Positions 1 through 8,631 of a stretch of 64,000 nucleotides of DNA are shown here, one piece after another. Position numbers and translations under genes: made by a program. Source of the stretch: Pseudothermotoga_B sp051235805 (GTDB lineage Bacteria > Thermotogota > Thermotogae > Thermotogales > DSM-5069); assembly GCF_051235805.1 (NCBI RefSeq), contig NZ_JBPNXV010000001.1, forward strand, positions 558,001 to 622,000, written 5' to 3'. The notes below the pieces were generated by a model, which was not told the DNA's origin, ran no database searches, and saw nothing but the letters and a program-made list of their open reading frames with translations. Positions within the stretch are counted from its first letter, which is position 1; each line of letters begins with the position of its first letter.

Positions 1-497
1 TTATCCTGCTGCACGAGAACAGGTGATCCATCGTAGGTCGCAAGTATCTGCACATCTTTCCCACACTCAACGATCTTGGGAGCTCGGATGAAGATCGCCT
101 TGAAGGTTCCACCGATTGCCGGGATGTCCAAAGCTGCTTCGAAACTTTCGACCTGTCTTCCATAAGCATTTCTTTCTACTGTGATGTCCATCAAACTGAA
201 AGAGTACTGGGTTGGATAGTTTGCTATCTTCTTCGCCAACAAGATCATCCCTGCACATGTGCCATAAACAGGCATACCCTCTGAAACTCTCTTCTTCAAT
301 TCGTCGGCAATGCCGGTCATTCGCGCAAGTCTTCCGATCGTTGTAGATTCCCCACCAGGTATTATCAAACCTTTGACTTTTCTGAGATCTTCTACGGTCT
401 TGACCACAATCGCTTCAACCTGAAGTTTCTGCAAAGCCCAGAGGTGCTCTCTGAAATCTCCCTGCAATCCTAAGACTCCGACGATCAATTTTACCAT
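1..497 (-). CDS. pdxT: PdxT, glutaminase subunit of PLP synthase (3' end cut by window)
   Basis: Glutamine amidotransferase subunit of the DXP-independent pyridoxal 5'-phosphate synthase. It hydrolyses glutamine and passes ammonia to PdxS. I translated about 165 residues from an ATG at 497 that overlaps the last codons of pdxS by 7 bp. Seen in the sequence: the N-terminal VGVLGLQGDF start, the GGEST loop and GTCAGMILLA carrying the class I amidotransferase nucleophile Cys. The family is about 190 residues, so only the C-terminus with the His/Glu of the triad lies beyond the window. It is the last gene visible in the minus-strand run and is translationally coupled to pdxS. Confidence 0.95.
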   Translation of the reverse strand, partial: MVKLIVGVLGLQGDFREHLWALQKLQVEAIVVKTVEDLRKVKGLIIPGGESTTIGRLARMTGIADELKKRVSEGMPVYGTCAGMILLAKKIANYPTQYSFSLMDITVERNAYGRQVESFEAALDIPAIGGTFKAIFIRAPKIVECGKDVQILATYDGSPVLVQQD

Positions 498-1369
498 CCT
501 CTCTCTTGCATTCGAACTTCCAGTTCTTCGACCTCAAGGCCGGGCATGGGCTCGCCTATGTCTTCAGAAACCTTCAACAGCATCTCTGGATCATTCCAGT
601 ATGTCACTGCCATCACTATTGCTCGAGCCATCTTGGCTGGATCTTTGGATTTGAATATTCCAGATCCAACGAAGACACCGTCTGCACCGAGCGTCATCAT
701 CAATGCTGCGTCTGCCGGTGTGGCAACTCCACCCGCTGCGAAGTTCACAACAGGCAACCTGCCAAGTCTCTTGACTTCTCTGACTAATTCTACAGGTGCG
801 CCTATTTCTTTTGCATACGCGACCAACTCGTCATCGAGCATTGTTGTGACCTTTCTTATATCGTCCATGACTCTTCTCATGTGCTTAACTGCTTCTACGA
901 CATTGCCCGTTCCGGCTTCACCTTTTGTTCTGATCATCGCCGCGCCTTCTGCGATTCTCCTCAGAGCCTCTCCAAGATCCCTTGCTCCACAGACGAATGG
1001 TACCTTGAATTCGTGTTTGTTGATATGGAATCTATCATCTGCTGGAGTGAGTACCTCAGACTCGTCTATGAAATCAACACCAAGCGCTTCAAGGATTCTT
1101 GCCTCTGTGATATGTCCAATTCTGACCTTTGCCATCACAGGTATTGAGACCGCTTGCATTATTTCTTTTATCTTTGAAATACTCGCCATGCGTGCTACTC
1201 CACCGGCTTTTCTTATGTCTGCCGGGACACGCTCGAGTGCCATGACAGCAACGGCACCGGCTTCTTCCGCGATCTTTGCCTGCTCTGCTGTTGTTACATC
1301 CATTATCACGCCACCTTTGAACATGTCCGCAAAACCTGTTTTGACTGACCACGTACCTTTTTCTATCAT
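491..1369 (-). CDS. pdxS: PdxS, PLP synthase subunit
   Basis: Pyridoxal 5'-phosphate synthase, 292 residues, the usual length. It builds PLP from ribose 5-phosphate, glyceraldehyde 3-phosphate and ammonia on a (beta/alpha)8 barrel that forms dodecamers with PdxT. Seen: the N-terminal KTGFADMFKGGVIMDVT substrate lid, VMALERVPADIRKAGGVARM with the family lysine, the VPVMAKVRIGHITEA-like strand with the second lysine, and the GEAGTGN phosphate loop. It lies 3 bp downstream of nicotinate phosphoribosyltransferase, so PLP and NAD salvage genes share a transcript. Confidence 0.97.
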   Translation of the reverse strand: MIEKGTWSVKTGFADMFKGGVIMDVTTAEQAKIAEEAGAVAVMALERVPADIRKAGGVARMASISKIKEIMQAVSIPVMAKVRIGHITEARILEALGVDFIDESEVLTPADDRFHINKHEFKVPFVCGARDLGEALRRIAEGAAMIRTKGEAGTGNVVEAVKHMRRVMDDIRKVTTMLDDELVAYAKEIGAPVELVREVKRLGRLPVVNFAAGGVATPADAALMMTLGADGVFVGSGIFKSKDPAKMARAIVMAVTYWNDPEMLLKVSEDIGEPMPGLEVEELEVRMQERGW

Positions 1370-1372
1370 CTT

Positions 1373-2674
1373 TCACACCTCCTCCCAATATCTCTTTGGA
1401 ACTACTTCAAGCCTTGAAAGATCTCTCTTTGACCTGCCGACTTTCGCACACGGTTTGCCGTTAACCTCCACTATGTCGGCAGTTATGTCCACTTTATGTC
1501 TCAACAACTTTGAACCAACTGCATAAACGTCAACCGGTACCTGCAATTTCTCAAACAAAACAATTCTGTCGGCATCAAATCCACCAGAGACGACAATCTT
1601 GAGATTTTTCAACCCCACTTTGTCAAACTCCTGACGTGCTCTCCAGACTAATTCTGGACACACACCTAAGGATGACTCATCTCTTGGAACCACAGAAACG
1701 TCCCTGAGGCTTCCAGAAGTATCGAAACGAACACCCCAGATCTTTCCCTTGCCCTCTCCTATTATGGGTGATGGATCTGTTACACCCAATGTGAACGGTT
1801 TTTTCATTTGTTGTTCGTAGAAAGCCTTGACTACCTTGAATGTAGTTCCAATCACATCGTTGTCCCAGTCGACCAAGATTATGCGATTCACATTTCCCGG
1901 CATATGTCTGTCAAAAGCAAGTGCGGCATTCTCCGTACTCCCCTCATAAGCTGCTATCAGCGCGTGCGGCATCGTTCCCATCGATTCTGCTCCCCAGTAA
2001 TCGGCGTTGGCATCTGTGGAAACACCGAATGCACCAGCTCGTAGAGCAGCGTAGCCATCAGTGGTTTGCACCCAGTAGTGATCGAATCTGGCGCTGAAAT
2101 ACAAAACAGGTTTACCATTTGCTGCTTGAACAACATTCTTTACAGCTGTCGCAGTACTTGTCGCACGTGCTATGACTCCTAAGAGGATTGTTTCAAGATA
2201 ACCAAAGTATGTTGGGTCACCCTCTATTGTCATTATAGGCTCCCATTCTTCTGCTTCTTCACCGTCATAGAGGGCCTTTATCTGTATGTCTTCCCATTTG
2301 TCAACCCACAAGTCGTTCAACTTCATCCTCAAGTCCCATTTTTTTCTGGTGTACTCCAAAACGAGATCTGTTTTCATATCGACCGATGCTGCTTGTATTG
2401 CCTTGTCTAACATCAAAGTTTCTCTGAAAATCTCTTTCGCCTTCTCTTCATCTCTATAATAACCGCTCGCAAACTTCAATATCGCGAGCGCTTCATCTAT
2501 TCCAACAACAACACAGTCTTTTCTTGGAAAGAATTGGTACAAGACATGTGGATGTTTTCCATCTTTCTTGAGTACTTCGACATATCTTGTGAAATAAATG
2601 TCAGAGTAGTAATTGTTTCTAATTCGATCTATCGGAACTTTGAAGACTTTCGGGTCAAGTCTTTTTTTTCGCAT
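1373..2674 (-). CDS. pncB: Nicotinate phosphoribosyltransferase
   Basis: 433-residue NAPRTase that converts nicotinate plus PRPP to nicotinate mononucleotide in NAD salvage. The family is recognised from the N-terminal RNNYYSDIYFTRYVE (substrate loop with the YYSD/YFT pattern), the central SARFDHYW strand, the GVSTDANADYWG..GTMPHAL segment that is near-diagnostic, and a C-terminal VSGGFD phosphate site. Its ATG shares one base with the stop of the nicotinamidase gene (TAATG), so the two consecutive salvage steps are coupled. The symbol is given by function; this is the shorter PncB-like subfamily rather than the enterobacterial form. Confidence 0.9.
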   Translation of the reverse strand: MRKKRLDPKVFKVPIDRIRNNYYSDIYFTRYVEVLKKDGKHPHVLYQFFPRKDCVVVGIDEALAILKFASGYYRDEEKAKEIFRETLMLDKAIQAASVDMKTDLVLEYTRKKWDLRMKLNDLWVDKWEDIQIKALYDGEEAEEWEPIMTIEGDPTYFGYLETILLGVIARATSTATAVKNVVQAANGKPVLYFSARFDHYWVQTTDGYAALRAGAFGVSTDANADYWGAESMGTMPHALIAAYEGSTENAALAFDRHMPGNVNRIILVDWDNDVIGTTFKVVKAFYEQQMKKPFTLGVTDPSPIIGEGKGKIWGVRFDTSGSLRDVSVVPRDESSLGVCPELVWRARQEFDKVGLKNLKIVVSGGFDADRIVLFEKLQVPVDVYAVGSKLLRHKVDITADIVEVNGKPCAKVGRSKRDLSRLEVVPKRYWEEV

Positions 2675-3198
2675 TACACCACCTCAACATTGAGGACCTC
2701 TTTCATCATTCTGATGGCACATCTGTGTAGTTCGTCGTCATAAGAGGCGACAGCCTTTTGATGCAATTTCACTGGTATTTGCCTGTTTCTCAGCTCTTCT
2801 GCTGTGAATAGAACGCATATATGTGTGACAACTCCACATAGATCTACTTCGTCTATAGGGTGTTCTTTGAGTATCTCATCAAAGTTCGTACCATAAAAAG
2901 CACTATATCGAGTCTTGTGAATCTTTATGTGTTTCTCGTAGTACTTGAGTTCGTTCATCAACGGCTCGACGATTTTTGCTCCTTCAGTGTTTTTCACACA
3001 GTGCCTCTGCCATATCTTGAACTCTGCATCGTCAGGTTCATGCCAATCTTGTGTTGTTATGATCAGTTCAGAACGCTTTTTCGCCTCTTTTACCAATTCA
3101 ACCACGGGCGCAATTACTTCCTCTGCGCCCGTGAAATAAAGAGCACCACCTGGTTTAACAAAGTCGTTTTGCATGTCTATTACTACAAGCGCACGCAT
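2674..3198 (-). CDS. pncA: Nicotinamidase (isochorismatase-fold)
   Basis: 174-residue cysteine hydrolase that deamidates nicotinamide to nicotinate, the substrate of the next gene. Seen: VIDMQNDF with the catalytic Asp at residue 8, TTQDWHEPDDAEF with the metal-binding DxH region, HKTRYSAFYGT with the catalytic Lys, and the VTHICVLFTAEELR strand with the nucleophile Cys. The overlap with pncB supports the assignment among isochorismatase-fold enzymes. A GGGGTC Shine-Dalgarno-like stretch precedes the ATG. It follows porB by 26 bp on the same strand. Confidence 0.9.
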   Translation of the reverse strand: MRALVVIDMQNDFVKPGGALYFTGAEEVIAPVVELVKEAKKRSELIITTQDWHEPDDAEFKIWQRHCVKNTEGAKIVEPLMNELKYYEKHIKIHKTRYSAFYGTNFDEILKEHPIDEVDLCGVVTHICVLFTAEELRNRQIPVKLHQKAVASYDDELHRCAIRMMKEVLNVEVV

Positions 3199-3224
3199 CT
3201 TTTTGACCCCAGCTTACGCGCGCA

Positions 3225-4199
3225 TTATCTTATTGGCTTATCCTTTGTCGCTTGCTCAAGTGCCAGCAGTCTTTCCCATCTTCTGTCTACATATTGCTGA
3301 ATCTCGTTGATTATTTCTTCGGCGTCTGGTCTTTGCAGAACAAGCCTAAATCTCTCTTGACTCTTGATGAATTCAGAGACTGGTTTGAAGGTACTCGGTT
3401 TTCTCGTGACTCTATAGACTCCACGCTCTACTTCGTAAAGTGGCCAGTACTTTGTCTGAATTGCGAGTTTCGTTATGTCGATCGTTTGATCTTCTGGCAC
3501 CCTCCAATATCTAACACAGGGGCTGAGAGTGGCAATGAAGGAAGGTCCTTCAAAGGCAAGGGCTTTCTCAATCTTGTTTGTGAGGTCCATGGGTTCACCG
3601 ATAGTTGCAGTTGCCGCATAAACATATTCATGTCCCGCAACTATCTCGACGATGTTTTTCTTGAGCTGCATTTTACCAGGTATCTTTTTTCCAACAGGAG
3701 CCGTTGTGGTCTCTGCACCTGGAGGTGTTGAGCCAGATCTTTGGTTTCCTGTGTTCATGTAACCCTCGTTGTCGTAGAGTATGTAAATGAATTTATGACC
3801 TCTTTCTATAGCACCAGAAAGCGATTGAAGACCTATATCGTATGTGCCACCATCTCCACCGAACGCAAAGAAGGCGTATTTCTTGTCAGATGACAACTTT
3901 CCCATTTTTTTCAGGGCTCTGTAGGCTGTCTCAACACCACTCATAGTTGCCGCAACATTTTCAAAAGCGTTGTGTATATAAGGAACACTCCAAGAGGTGT
4001 ATGGATAAATCGTTGAAGAAACTTCCATACAACCAGTTGCAAATCCTATCACAGGTTCATACCCAAGGGCTTTTGCAGTCATCAGGGCTATCTTCACGGT
4101 TATCGGTGCACCACATCCAGGACACATTCTATGTCCTTGAGTTAAACCTGTTTCTTTATTGGTAAAGACTTCCGCAAGTTTCTTCATCGTCAACGGCAT
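3225..4199 (-). CDS. porB: Pyruvate:ferredoxin oxidoreductase, beta subunit
   Basis: 324-residue thiamine diphosphate-binding subunit of PFOR, which oxidises pyruvate to acetyl-CoA and CO2 while reducing ferredoxin. Seen: GHRMCPGCGAPI with cluster-binding Cys near residues 26 and 29, the FATGCMEVSSTIYPYTSWSVP segment, and the ThDP motif FAFGGDGGTYDIGLQSLSGAIERGH ending near ILYDNEGYMNTG. The C-terminal Cys in LSPCVRYW is also a family feature. It is the last of four por genes in the order C-D-A-B, which is the archaeal/Thermotoga four-subunit arrangement. Confidence 0.96.
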   Translation of the reverse strand: MPLTMKKLAEVFTNKETGLTQGHRMCPGCGAPITVKIALMTAKALGYEPVIGFATGCMEVSSTIYPYTSWSVPYIHNAFENVAATMSGVETAYRALKKMGKLSSDKKYAFFAFGGDGGTYDIGLQSLSGAIERGHKFIYILYDNEGYMNTGNQRSGSTPPGAETTTAPVGKKIPGKMQLKKNIVEIVAGHEYVYAATATIGEPMDLTNKIEKALAFEGPSFIATLSPCVRYWRVPEDQTIDITKLAIQTKYWPLYEVERGVYRVTRKPSTFKPVSEFIKSQERFRLVLQRPDAEEIINEIQQYVDRRWERLLALEQATKDKPIR

Positions 4200-4213
4200 T
4201 TATTTGCACCTCC

Positions 4214-5395
4214 TCATTCTCTCAGGCCAAGATACAATTCCTGGTCTGCAACAAGTTCGTGCTTCATTGCCTTTTCAAATGCAAATCTCACCAGTTCTGG
4301 ATTGATGTCTCTACCTCCAAGTCCGTAGACAAAGGATCCAAGAAGAGGTCTTGATGCGGCTTCATACAAGGCTGACTTGATCGTCTCATAAAGAGGAGCT
4401 TCGGCACCAAAGGAAGCCGACCTGTCTAAGACAACGACTGCTTTTCTGCCAGTCAAATAACGCTGAATTTCTGTTTTCGGGAAAGGTCTGAACATCCATA
4501 TCTTGAGCAAGCCAACCTTCTTACCCTCTTCTCTGAGTTGGTCGACCACATATTTTATGGTTCCGTTCGTTGAACCGAGTGCAACCATCACATATTGTGC
4601 GTCATCCATTTTATACGGTTCGACAAAGTCGTACTTTCTACCACTTATCTTGTAAAATTCTTCGGCAATTGCTGGGAAAACCTTCATTACGTTTTTCATG
4701 GCTTCGATCTGCTGCCTTTTGTGTTCAAAGTAGTAATCATACAGATCAAGGGGGCCATACGTAACAGGATGATCGGTGTCAAGCAATGGATACAGTGGTT
4801 TAAGTTGGCCCACGAACTCTTTCACAGCGTCGTCTGGCAAGAGCTCAACAGGTTCCACACCGTGGGAGATTATGAAACCATCTTGGTTAACCATCACAGG
4901 AAGTCTGACCTGCTCGTGCTCGGCGAGTCTGACAGCCATAATCGTTAAATCATAAACCTCTTGAGAGTCTTCACAAAACAACTGTATCCACCCAGAGTCT
5001 CTCTCTGCCATAGTATCGCTGTGATCACAGTGAATGTTTATTGGTCCACTGAGAGCCCTGTTGACAACGGGCATTACCACAGGCAATCTGAGTGACGCCG
5101 CTATGTAAACAATTTCGTGCATCAGAGCAAGACCATTTGCACTCGTTGCAGTCATCGCTCTTGCCCCTGCTGCTGCAGCACCAACGACCGCGCTCATCGC
5201 ACTGTGTTCACTCTCAACAGGAATCATCTCTGTTCTGACTACACCGTCGGCAACGTATTTTGCAAAATACTCAACGATCGGTGTCTGCGGCGTGATAGGA
5301 TAAGCTGCTACAACATCTGGCTCGATCTGCTTCATTGCATAGGCAGCCGCTTGTGCTCCAGTAATCGCTTCTTTATGCGTCTTGATCATGCTCAT
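4214..5395 (-). CDS. porA: Pyruvate:ferredoxin oxidoreductase, alpha subunit
   Basis: 393-residue alpha subunit of PFOR carrying the pyrimidine-binding and transketolase-C-like domains. Seen: AITGAQAAAYAMKQIEPDVVAAYPITPQTPIVE, the VESEHSAMSAVVGAAAAGARAMTATSANGLALM segment with the ThDP-activating Glu, and a C-terminal VALGSTNGT..VDQLREEGKKVGLLKI domain followed by VVLDRSASFG. It overlaps porD by 4 bp (ATGA), so translation of the two is coupled. Confidence 0.96.
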   Translation of the reverse strand: MSMIKTHKEAITGAQAAAYAMKQIEPDVVAAYPITPQTPIVEYFAKYVADGVVRTEMIPVESEHSAMSAVVGAAAAGARAMTATSANGLALMHEIVYIAASLRLPVVMPVVNRALSGPINIHCDHSDTMAERDSGWIQLFCEDSQEVYDLTIMAVRLAEHEQVRLPVMVNQDGFIISHGVEPVELLPDDAVKEFVGQLKPLYPLLDTDHPVTYGPLDLYDYYFEHKRQQIEAMKNVMKVFPAIAEEFYKISGRKYDFVEPYKMDDAQYVMVALGSTNGTIKYVVDQLREEGKKVGLLKIWMFRPFPKTEIQRYLTGRKAVVVLDRSASFGAEAPLYETIKSALYEAASRPLLGSFVYGLGGRDINPELVRFAFEKAMKHELVADQELYLGLRE

Positions 5396-5694
5396 TCCTC
5401 CTTGTGTGCGAATTCGGTCTCAGGTCTCATTTCTATGGCTTTCTTTGGACAGACATTCGCACAGATGCCGCAACCTTTACAATAGAAATAATCAATACCT
5501 TTCATTATCGAGTTCTCTTGAATAATCGCTTGATCTGGGCAGTAGAACCAACACATCATACAGTCTATGCATTTGGATCTATCGTAAATTGGTCTTTTGA
5601 CGCGCCAATCACCGGTTCTGTACTTTCGTGCAGTACCTGGTTCAGTTATGACTCCACCAATTGGAATCTCGTGCCATTTCTTGAGTTCAGCCAC
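5392..5694 (-). CDS. porD: Pyruvate:ferredoxin oxidoreductase, delta (ferredoxin) subunit
   Basis: 100-residue 2[4Fe-4S] ferredoxin subunit that carries electrons from the ThDP core towards ferredoxin. Two complete cluster motifs are visible: CIDCMMCWFYCPDQAI and CKGCGICANVCPKKAI, each CxxCxxCxxxCP. The N-terminal WHEIPIGGVI..GTARKYRTGDWRVKRP segment is typical of PorD. Its ATG lies inside the end of porC (8-bp overlap). Confidence 0.96.
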   Translation of the reverse strand: MAELKKWHEIPIGGVITEPGTARKYRTGDWRVKRPIYDRSKCIDCMMCWFYCPDQAIIQENSIMKGIDYFYCKGCGICANVCPKKAIEMRPETEFAHKEE

Positions 5695-6259
5695 TGCAGC
5701 TCACCTCCTCATAACCACGCTTCAATGCTTTGACGTTGGCTTGAAGCATTTCAGCTGACAGCTTCTTTTCAAACATTCCACGAATTTTCTGCTCAGCTGC
5801 CTCGAGTGTGATCAAACCTGTAACTTTCGCAATCGTTCCAAGTATGACAGTATTAGGTATTCCTCTCTTGATCTCTTCAAGTGCTATATCGGTAGCTTTT
5901 ATGGTACAGATCTTACCCTTGAATCCTGTTTTCTTTCTAACGTAGTCAACAGGATGTGTTGTGTTGACAATCAGTATCCCATCATCTTGAAGTCCATCGA
6001 CGATAGAAGGTGAAAGAAGAGTATCATCAATTACCACTACAACATTCGGTTTTTCAACCGAAGAATGAATCGTGATCTTTTCATCACTGATTCTGTTAAA
6101 GGCTCTCATTGGAGCACCAGATCTCTCAGCACCGTACTCTGGGAAGGCTTGGGCATATTTACCCATGTCTAAGATTGCTTCTGCAAGCAACTGTGAAGCG
6201 CTCTTTGCGCCTTGGCCTGCTCTGGAGTGCCACCTGATTTCATAGTATTTGACGGGCAC
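5687..6259 (-). CDS. porC: Pyruvate:ferredoxin oxidoreductase, gamma subunit
   Basis: 190-residue gamma subunit. Seen: YYEIRWHSRAGQGAKSAS, a glycine-rich start typical of the family, followed by AFPEYGAERSGAPMRAFNRIS. I chose the GTG at 6259 because GAGAGGAGGG sits 5-6 bases upstream. A longer frame to 6331 would overlap the GH57 gene and adds residues unlike the family. First gene of the por set. The 32-bp spacer to the GH57 stop contains a perfect 16-bp palindrome listed separately. Confidence 0.94.
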   Translation of the reverse strand: MPVKYYEIRWHSRAGQGAKSASQLLAEAILDMGKYAQAFPEYGAERSGAPMRAFNRISDEKITIHSSVEKPNVVVVIDDTLLSPSIVDGLQDDGILIVNTTHPVDYVRKKTGFKGKICTIKATDIALEEIKRGIPNTVILGTIAKVTGLITLEAAEQKIRGMFEKKLSAEMLQANVKALKRGYEEVSCSG

Positions 6260-6270
6260 TGTATCCCTCC

Positions 6271-6286
6271 TCTCAAAATTTTGAGA
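6271..6286. repeat. 16-bp perfect palindrome upstream of porC
   Basis: TCTCAAAATTTTGAGA lies in the 32-bp spacer between the GH57 stop and the porC start. On the minus strand its right end runs into the porC Shine-Dalgarno GAGGAGG, so pairing or protein binding here could affect porC translation or read-through. No U-run follows, so it is not a classical terminator. Function is unknown. Confidence 0.5.
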
Positions 6287-6291
6287 AAACA

Positions 6292-7884
6292 CTATAATTC
6301 TTCGTCCGAATAGATCCTGTAATCGATCCAAGGGAAAATAGCATCCATTTGCTCGATTCTGCTCAGATATCCCTCATCTATATTATTGCTCAAAAACTGA
6401 TTTTCGAGATCTAAAAACCTTTTCACATGCGTTTTGATTCTGTTAACAGCGTACTCAACACTCGTTCCCGTCGTTAGTATGAAAGCCCAGTCGCTTGATT
6501 GCAAAAGCAATAACTCCCGTAGTATCTGATTCAGTGTTCTTATCTTCAGAGAATCTGTTTCATCCTTGAACTGTTTGGCAAGCTTTGTCATGCGATCGTG
6601 CAATTCGTTCATGTGAGGGTATATCCAGTCGGTCTTCCCATTTAGCCATGTTTCGTTGTATCCTCCAGCACCCCATGATGAACAAGTGGGTGTAAGCACC
6701 TGAAATGCATCGAATTTTTCCAAAGTCTCTAACGCCGTTGCAACTTTCAAGCCTTTCGTTTTTGCAGCTTCTCTGAAGAAATACTCTATGAACTCAGGAC
6801 CTTCAAACCACCAATGACCGAACAACTCGGTGTCAAACGGAGCCACGATTACCGGTGGTTGTTCAAAGAGTTCATACAGTTTCTGTATTTGAAGAACCTT
6901 CCTTCTGAGAAAATCTCTTGCGTGTTCTTTTGCTGCGTTCAGAGCATCTTCACGATTGTAGAGTTGTTTTTCACCCAGCGGGGTCTCCTTTGAGGTTATT
7001 TTGTGGTACTTTATACCTGTGTTGACTCTCACGCCGCTTGGGTCCATGTACTCTCTTACATACTCAAAATCTCTGTCAAAGGCTACGTCTCTGTAAAATT
7101 CTCTGTATCTGTAATCCCCTGGATAGCCAGTTGAAGCACTCCAGACCTGCTCACTCGACTCTGGATCTCTTGCGAAGGCAAAGACTCCTGATGGTGTCAT
7201 CACAGGTCTGTACACACCGTATTTTGGCTTCTCATCTCCATACCAAAGGGCATGAGAGTCAACAAAAAAGAACTGCAAACCATGCTTGTTAAGCAGATTT
7301 TCAACACCTGGATAGTATCCACATTCAGCAAGCCAAATACCCCTTGGTGCGAAACCAAGTCTTTCTTGAAATGCCCTTACCCCTATTGCAATCTGCGCCT
7401 TGACTGCATTCGGTTGATGCTGCATCAATGGCAGAAATGCATGAGTTGCATTACACGTGATGAGTTCTAAATGCCCTTCTTGAGCATGCTTCTTGAATCC
7501 ATTCACAAGGTCACAGTCGACATTCATGTAGTACTCAAGAACCTCTGAAAACCTGTTCTTGTAGAAGATCGCCAACTGCCGTTCTTGTTCGCTCTTTGTA
7601 TGAGATATTTCTTTATCACACAGTTCGAGTAATTTTTTCATGTGCGCGATGAATTTCTCCGTAAGCCCGTTGGTTTTCATCATCTCGAGCAGTGGTGGAG
7701 TTATAGAGATAGTGACTTTGAAAGGCACCGAATCTTTTGCCAATCTGTCGAAAACCATCAACAATGGAATGTAGCTTTCGATTATCGCTTCAAAGTACCA
7801 TCTTTCCTCGAGAAAGGTATCATGTTCTGGATGATGAACATAAGGAAGATGTGAATGAAGGACCAAACAGAAATATCCCATCAT
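6292..7884 (-). CDS. GH57 glycoside hydrolase, AmyC-type alpha-glucan (branching) enzyme
   Basis: 530-residue family GH57 protein close in length and sequence to the T. maritima protein described as AmyC, for which branching activity is known in the family. Seen in order: LHSHLPYVHHPEHD (motif 1, His pair), GIWLAECGYYPG with the catalytic nucleophile Glu, the FFVDSHA and YGVYRPVMTPSGVFAFARDPES segments, APFDTELFGHWWFEGP with the catalytic Asp, and SSWGAGGYNETWLNG near the C-terminus. No signal peptide, so it is likely cytosolic and acts on storage glucan. It overlaps the upstream DUF4912 gene by 4 bp. Confidence 0.9.
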   Translation of the reverse strand: MMGYFCLVLHSHLPYVHHPEHDTFLEERWYFEAIIESYIPLLMVFDRLAKDSVPFKVTISITPPLLEMMKTNGLTEKFIAHMKKLLELCDKEISHTKSEQERQLAIFYKNRFSEVLEYYMNVDCDLVNGFKKHAQEGHLELITCNATHAFLPLMQHQPNAVKAQIAIGVRAFQERLGFAPRGIWLAECGYYPGVENLLNKHGLQFFFVDSHALWYGDEKPKYGVYRPVMTPSGVFAFARDPESSEQVWSASTGYPGDYRYREFYRDVAFDRDFEYVREYMDPSGVRVNTGIKYHKITSKETPLGEKQLYNREDALNAAKEHARDFLRRKVLQIQKLYELFEQPPVIVAPFDTELFGHWWFEGPEFIEYFFREAAKTKGLKVATALETLEKFDAFQVLTPTCSSWGAGGYNETWLNGKTDWIYPHMNELHDRMTKLAKQFKDETDSLKIRTLNQILRELLLLQSSDWAFILTTGTSVEYAVNRIKTHVKRFLDLENQFLSNNIDEGYLSRIEQMDAIFPWIDYRIYSDEEL

Positions 7885-8555
7885 CGTCGCTCACCACCCG
7901 AAGCAGCTTGTGTGGGGCTGAAGATGTTGATGCGTTCGATCTGTTGTATCAACGTTTCACCCAAGGTCACGACCTGCTTCTTGCCTTTGATTATCCATCT
8001 CTGCCTGCTCGTTGTAGCAGGAGAATCAGAAGGTGTTCTACACAGGTTTGACCTCAAAACTGGTATGAAAGTCTCATCTGTCTTGTAACCTATCTCGGCT
8101 ATGTAATCGGCGTTTGCACATGGAACATGAAAGTAGTAGTTTCGGCAGTTGCCAAGATCAACGCCTGCTTCAAAGATTCTGTGGGCATTTGTGCCATTAA
8201 AGACGATGTAGGTCACGTCGTACAATCTCACCACAACATTACCAGTTTCAGAGAGTTTTCTTCTCGTTTCATTGGATAAATCCCAGCTCAGATGAACCAA
8301 ATGTGGATTGACTGCAAGAAGCATCAAACGATCTGATCCATACGAACTCGGAAGATCCTCAATTTTTTCTGCAGCCGGGCTTTGAACATTCTGAACGGGT
8401 TCTTGTAACTGTAGAGCGTAATCTTTGAGCATTCTGTAGACTTCGTTTTTCTTCATTCTTTTCTTGATCTTCAAACCGAGTTTCTTGGCGAGAGCTTTGA
8501 CTTCTTGAATGGTGGGTTGGCTTTCGAGAAAGTTCAACAATTCCTGGCGCTTCAT
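7881..8555 (-). CDS. DUF4912-domain protein
   Basis: 224-residue protein. Residues 1-50 look like a small SAP/Rho-N-like helical region (TIQEVKALAKKLGLKIKKRMKKNEVYRML). Residues 75-175 carry the DUF4912 pattern: DRLMLLAVNPHLVHLSWDLS, a central beta strand set (VVRLYDVT), and NYYFHVPCANADYIAEIGY, which resembles a carbohydrate-binding or early-set fold. Its stop overlaps the GH57 start and the two share a promoter, so a role in alpha-glucan metabolism is a reasonable inference, but no activity is known to me. Confidence 0.75.
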   Translation of the reverse strand: MKRQELLNFLESQPTIQEVKALAKKLGLKIKKRMKKNEVYRMLKDYALQLQEPVQNVQSPAAEKIEDLPSSYGSDRLMLLAVNPHLVHLSWDLSNETRRKLSETGNVVVRLYDVTYIVFNGTNAHRIFEAGVDLGNCRNYYFHVPCANADYIAEIGYKTDETFIPVLRSNLCRTPSDSPATTSRQRWIIKGKKQVVTLGETLIQQIERINIFSPTQAASGGERR

Positions 8556-8591
8556 CTTCTGCGCCTCCCCTTTGCAAAATATTCACACTGT

Positions 8592-8620
8592 ATTCTACCA
8601 TGTTCTGAAAATGTTGTAAA
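8592..8620 (-). promoter_or_regulatory. Promoter of the DUF4912-GH57-por-pnc-pdx run
   Basis: On the minus strand TTTACA (8620-8615), 17 bases, then TAGAAT (8597-8592). Both hexamers match the sigma-70 consensus at five of six positions with ideal spacing. The predicted start lies about 30 bases before the GGGGAGG Shine-Dalgarno of the DUF4912 gene. Confidence 0.75.
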
Positions 8621-8631
8621 TAGATGAGAAT

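Noticed and set aside
546..1526. 326-codon open frame on the plus strand opposite pdxS and the end of pncB
   Set aside because: It is the antisense shadow of conserved genes. Its translation is low in charged residues with Ser/Thr/Ile runs and has no Shine-Dalgarno.
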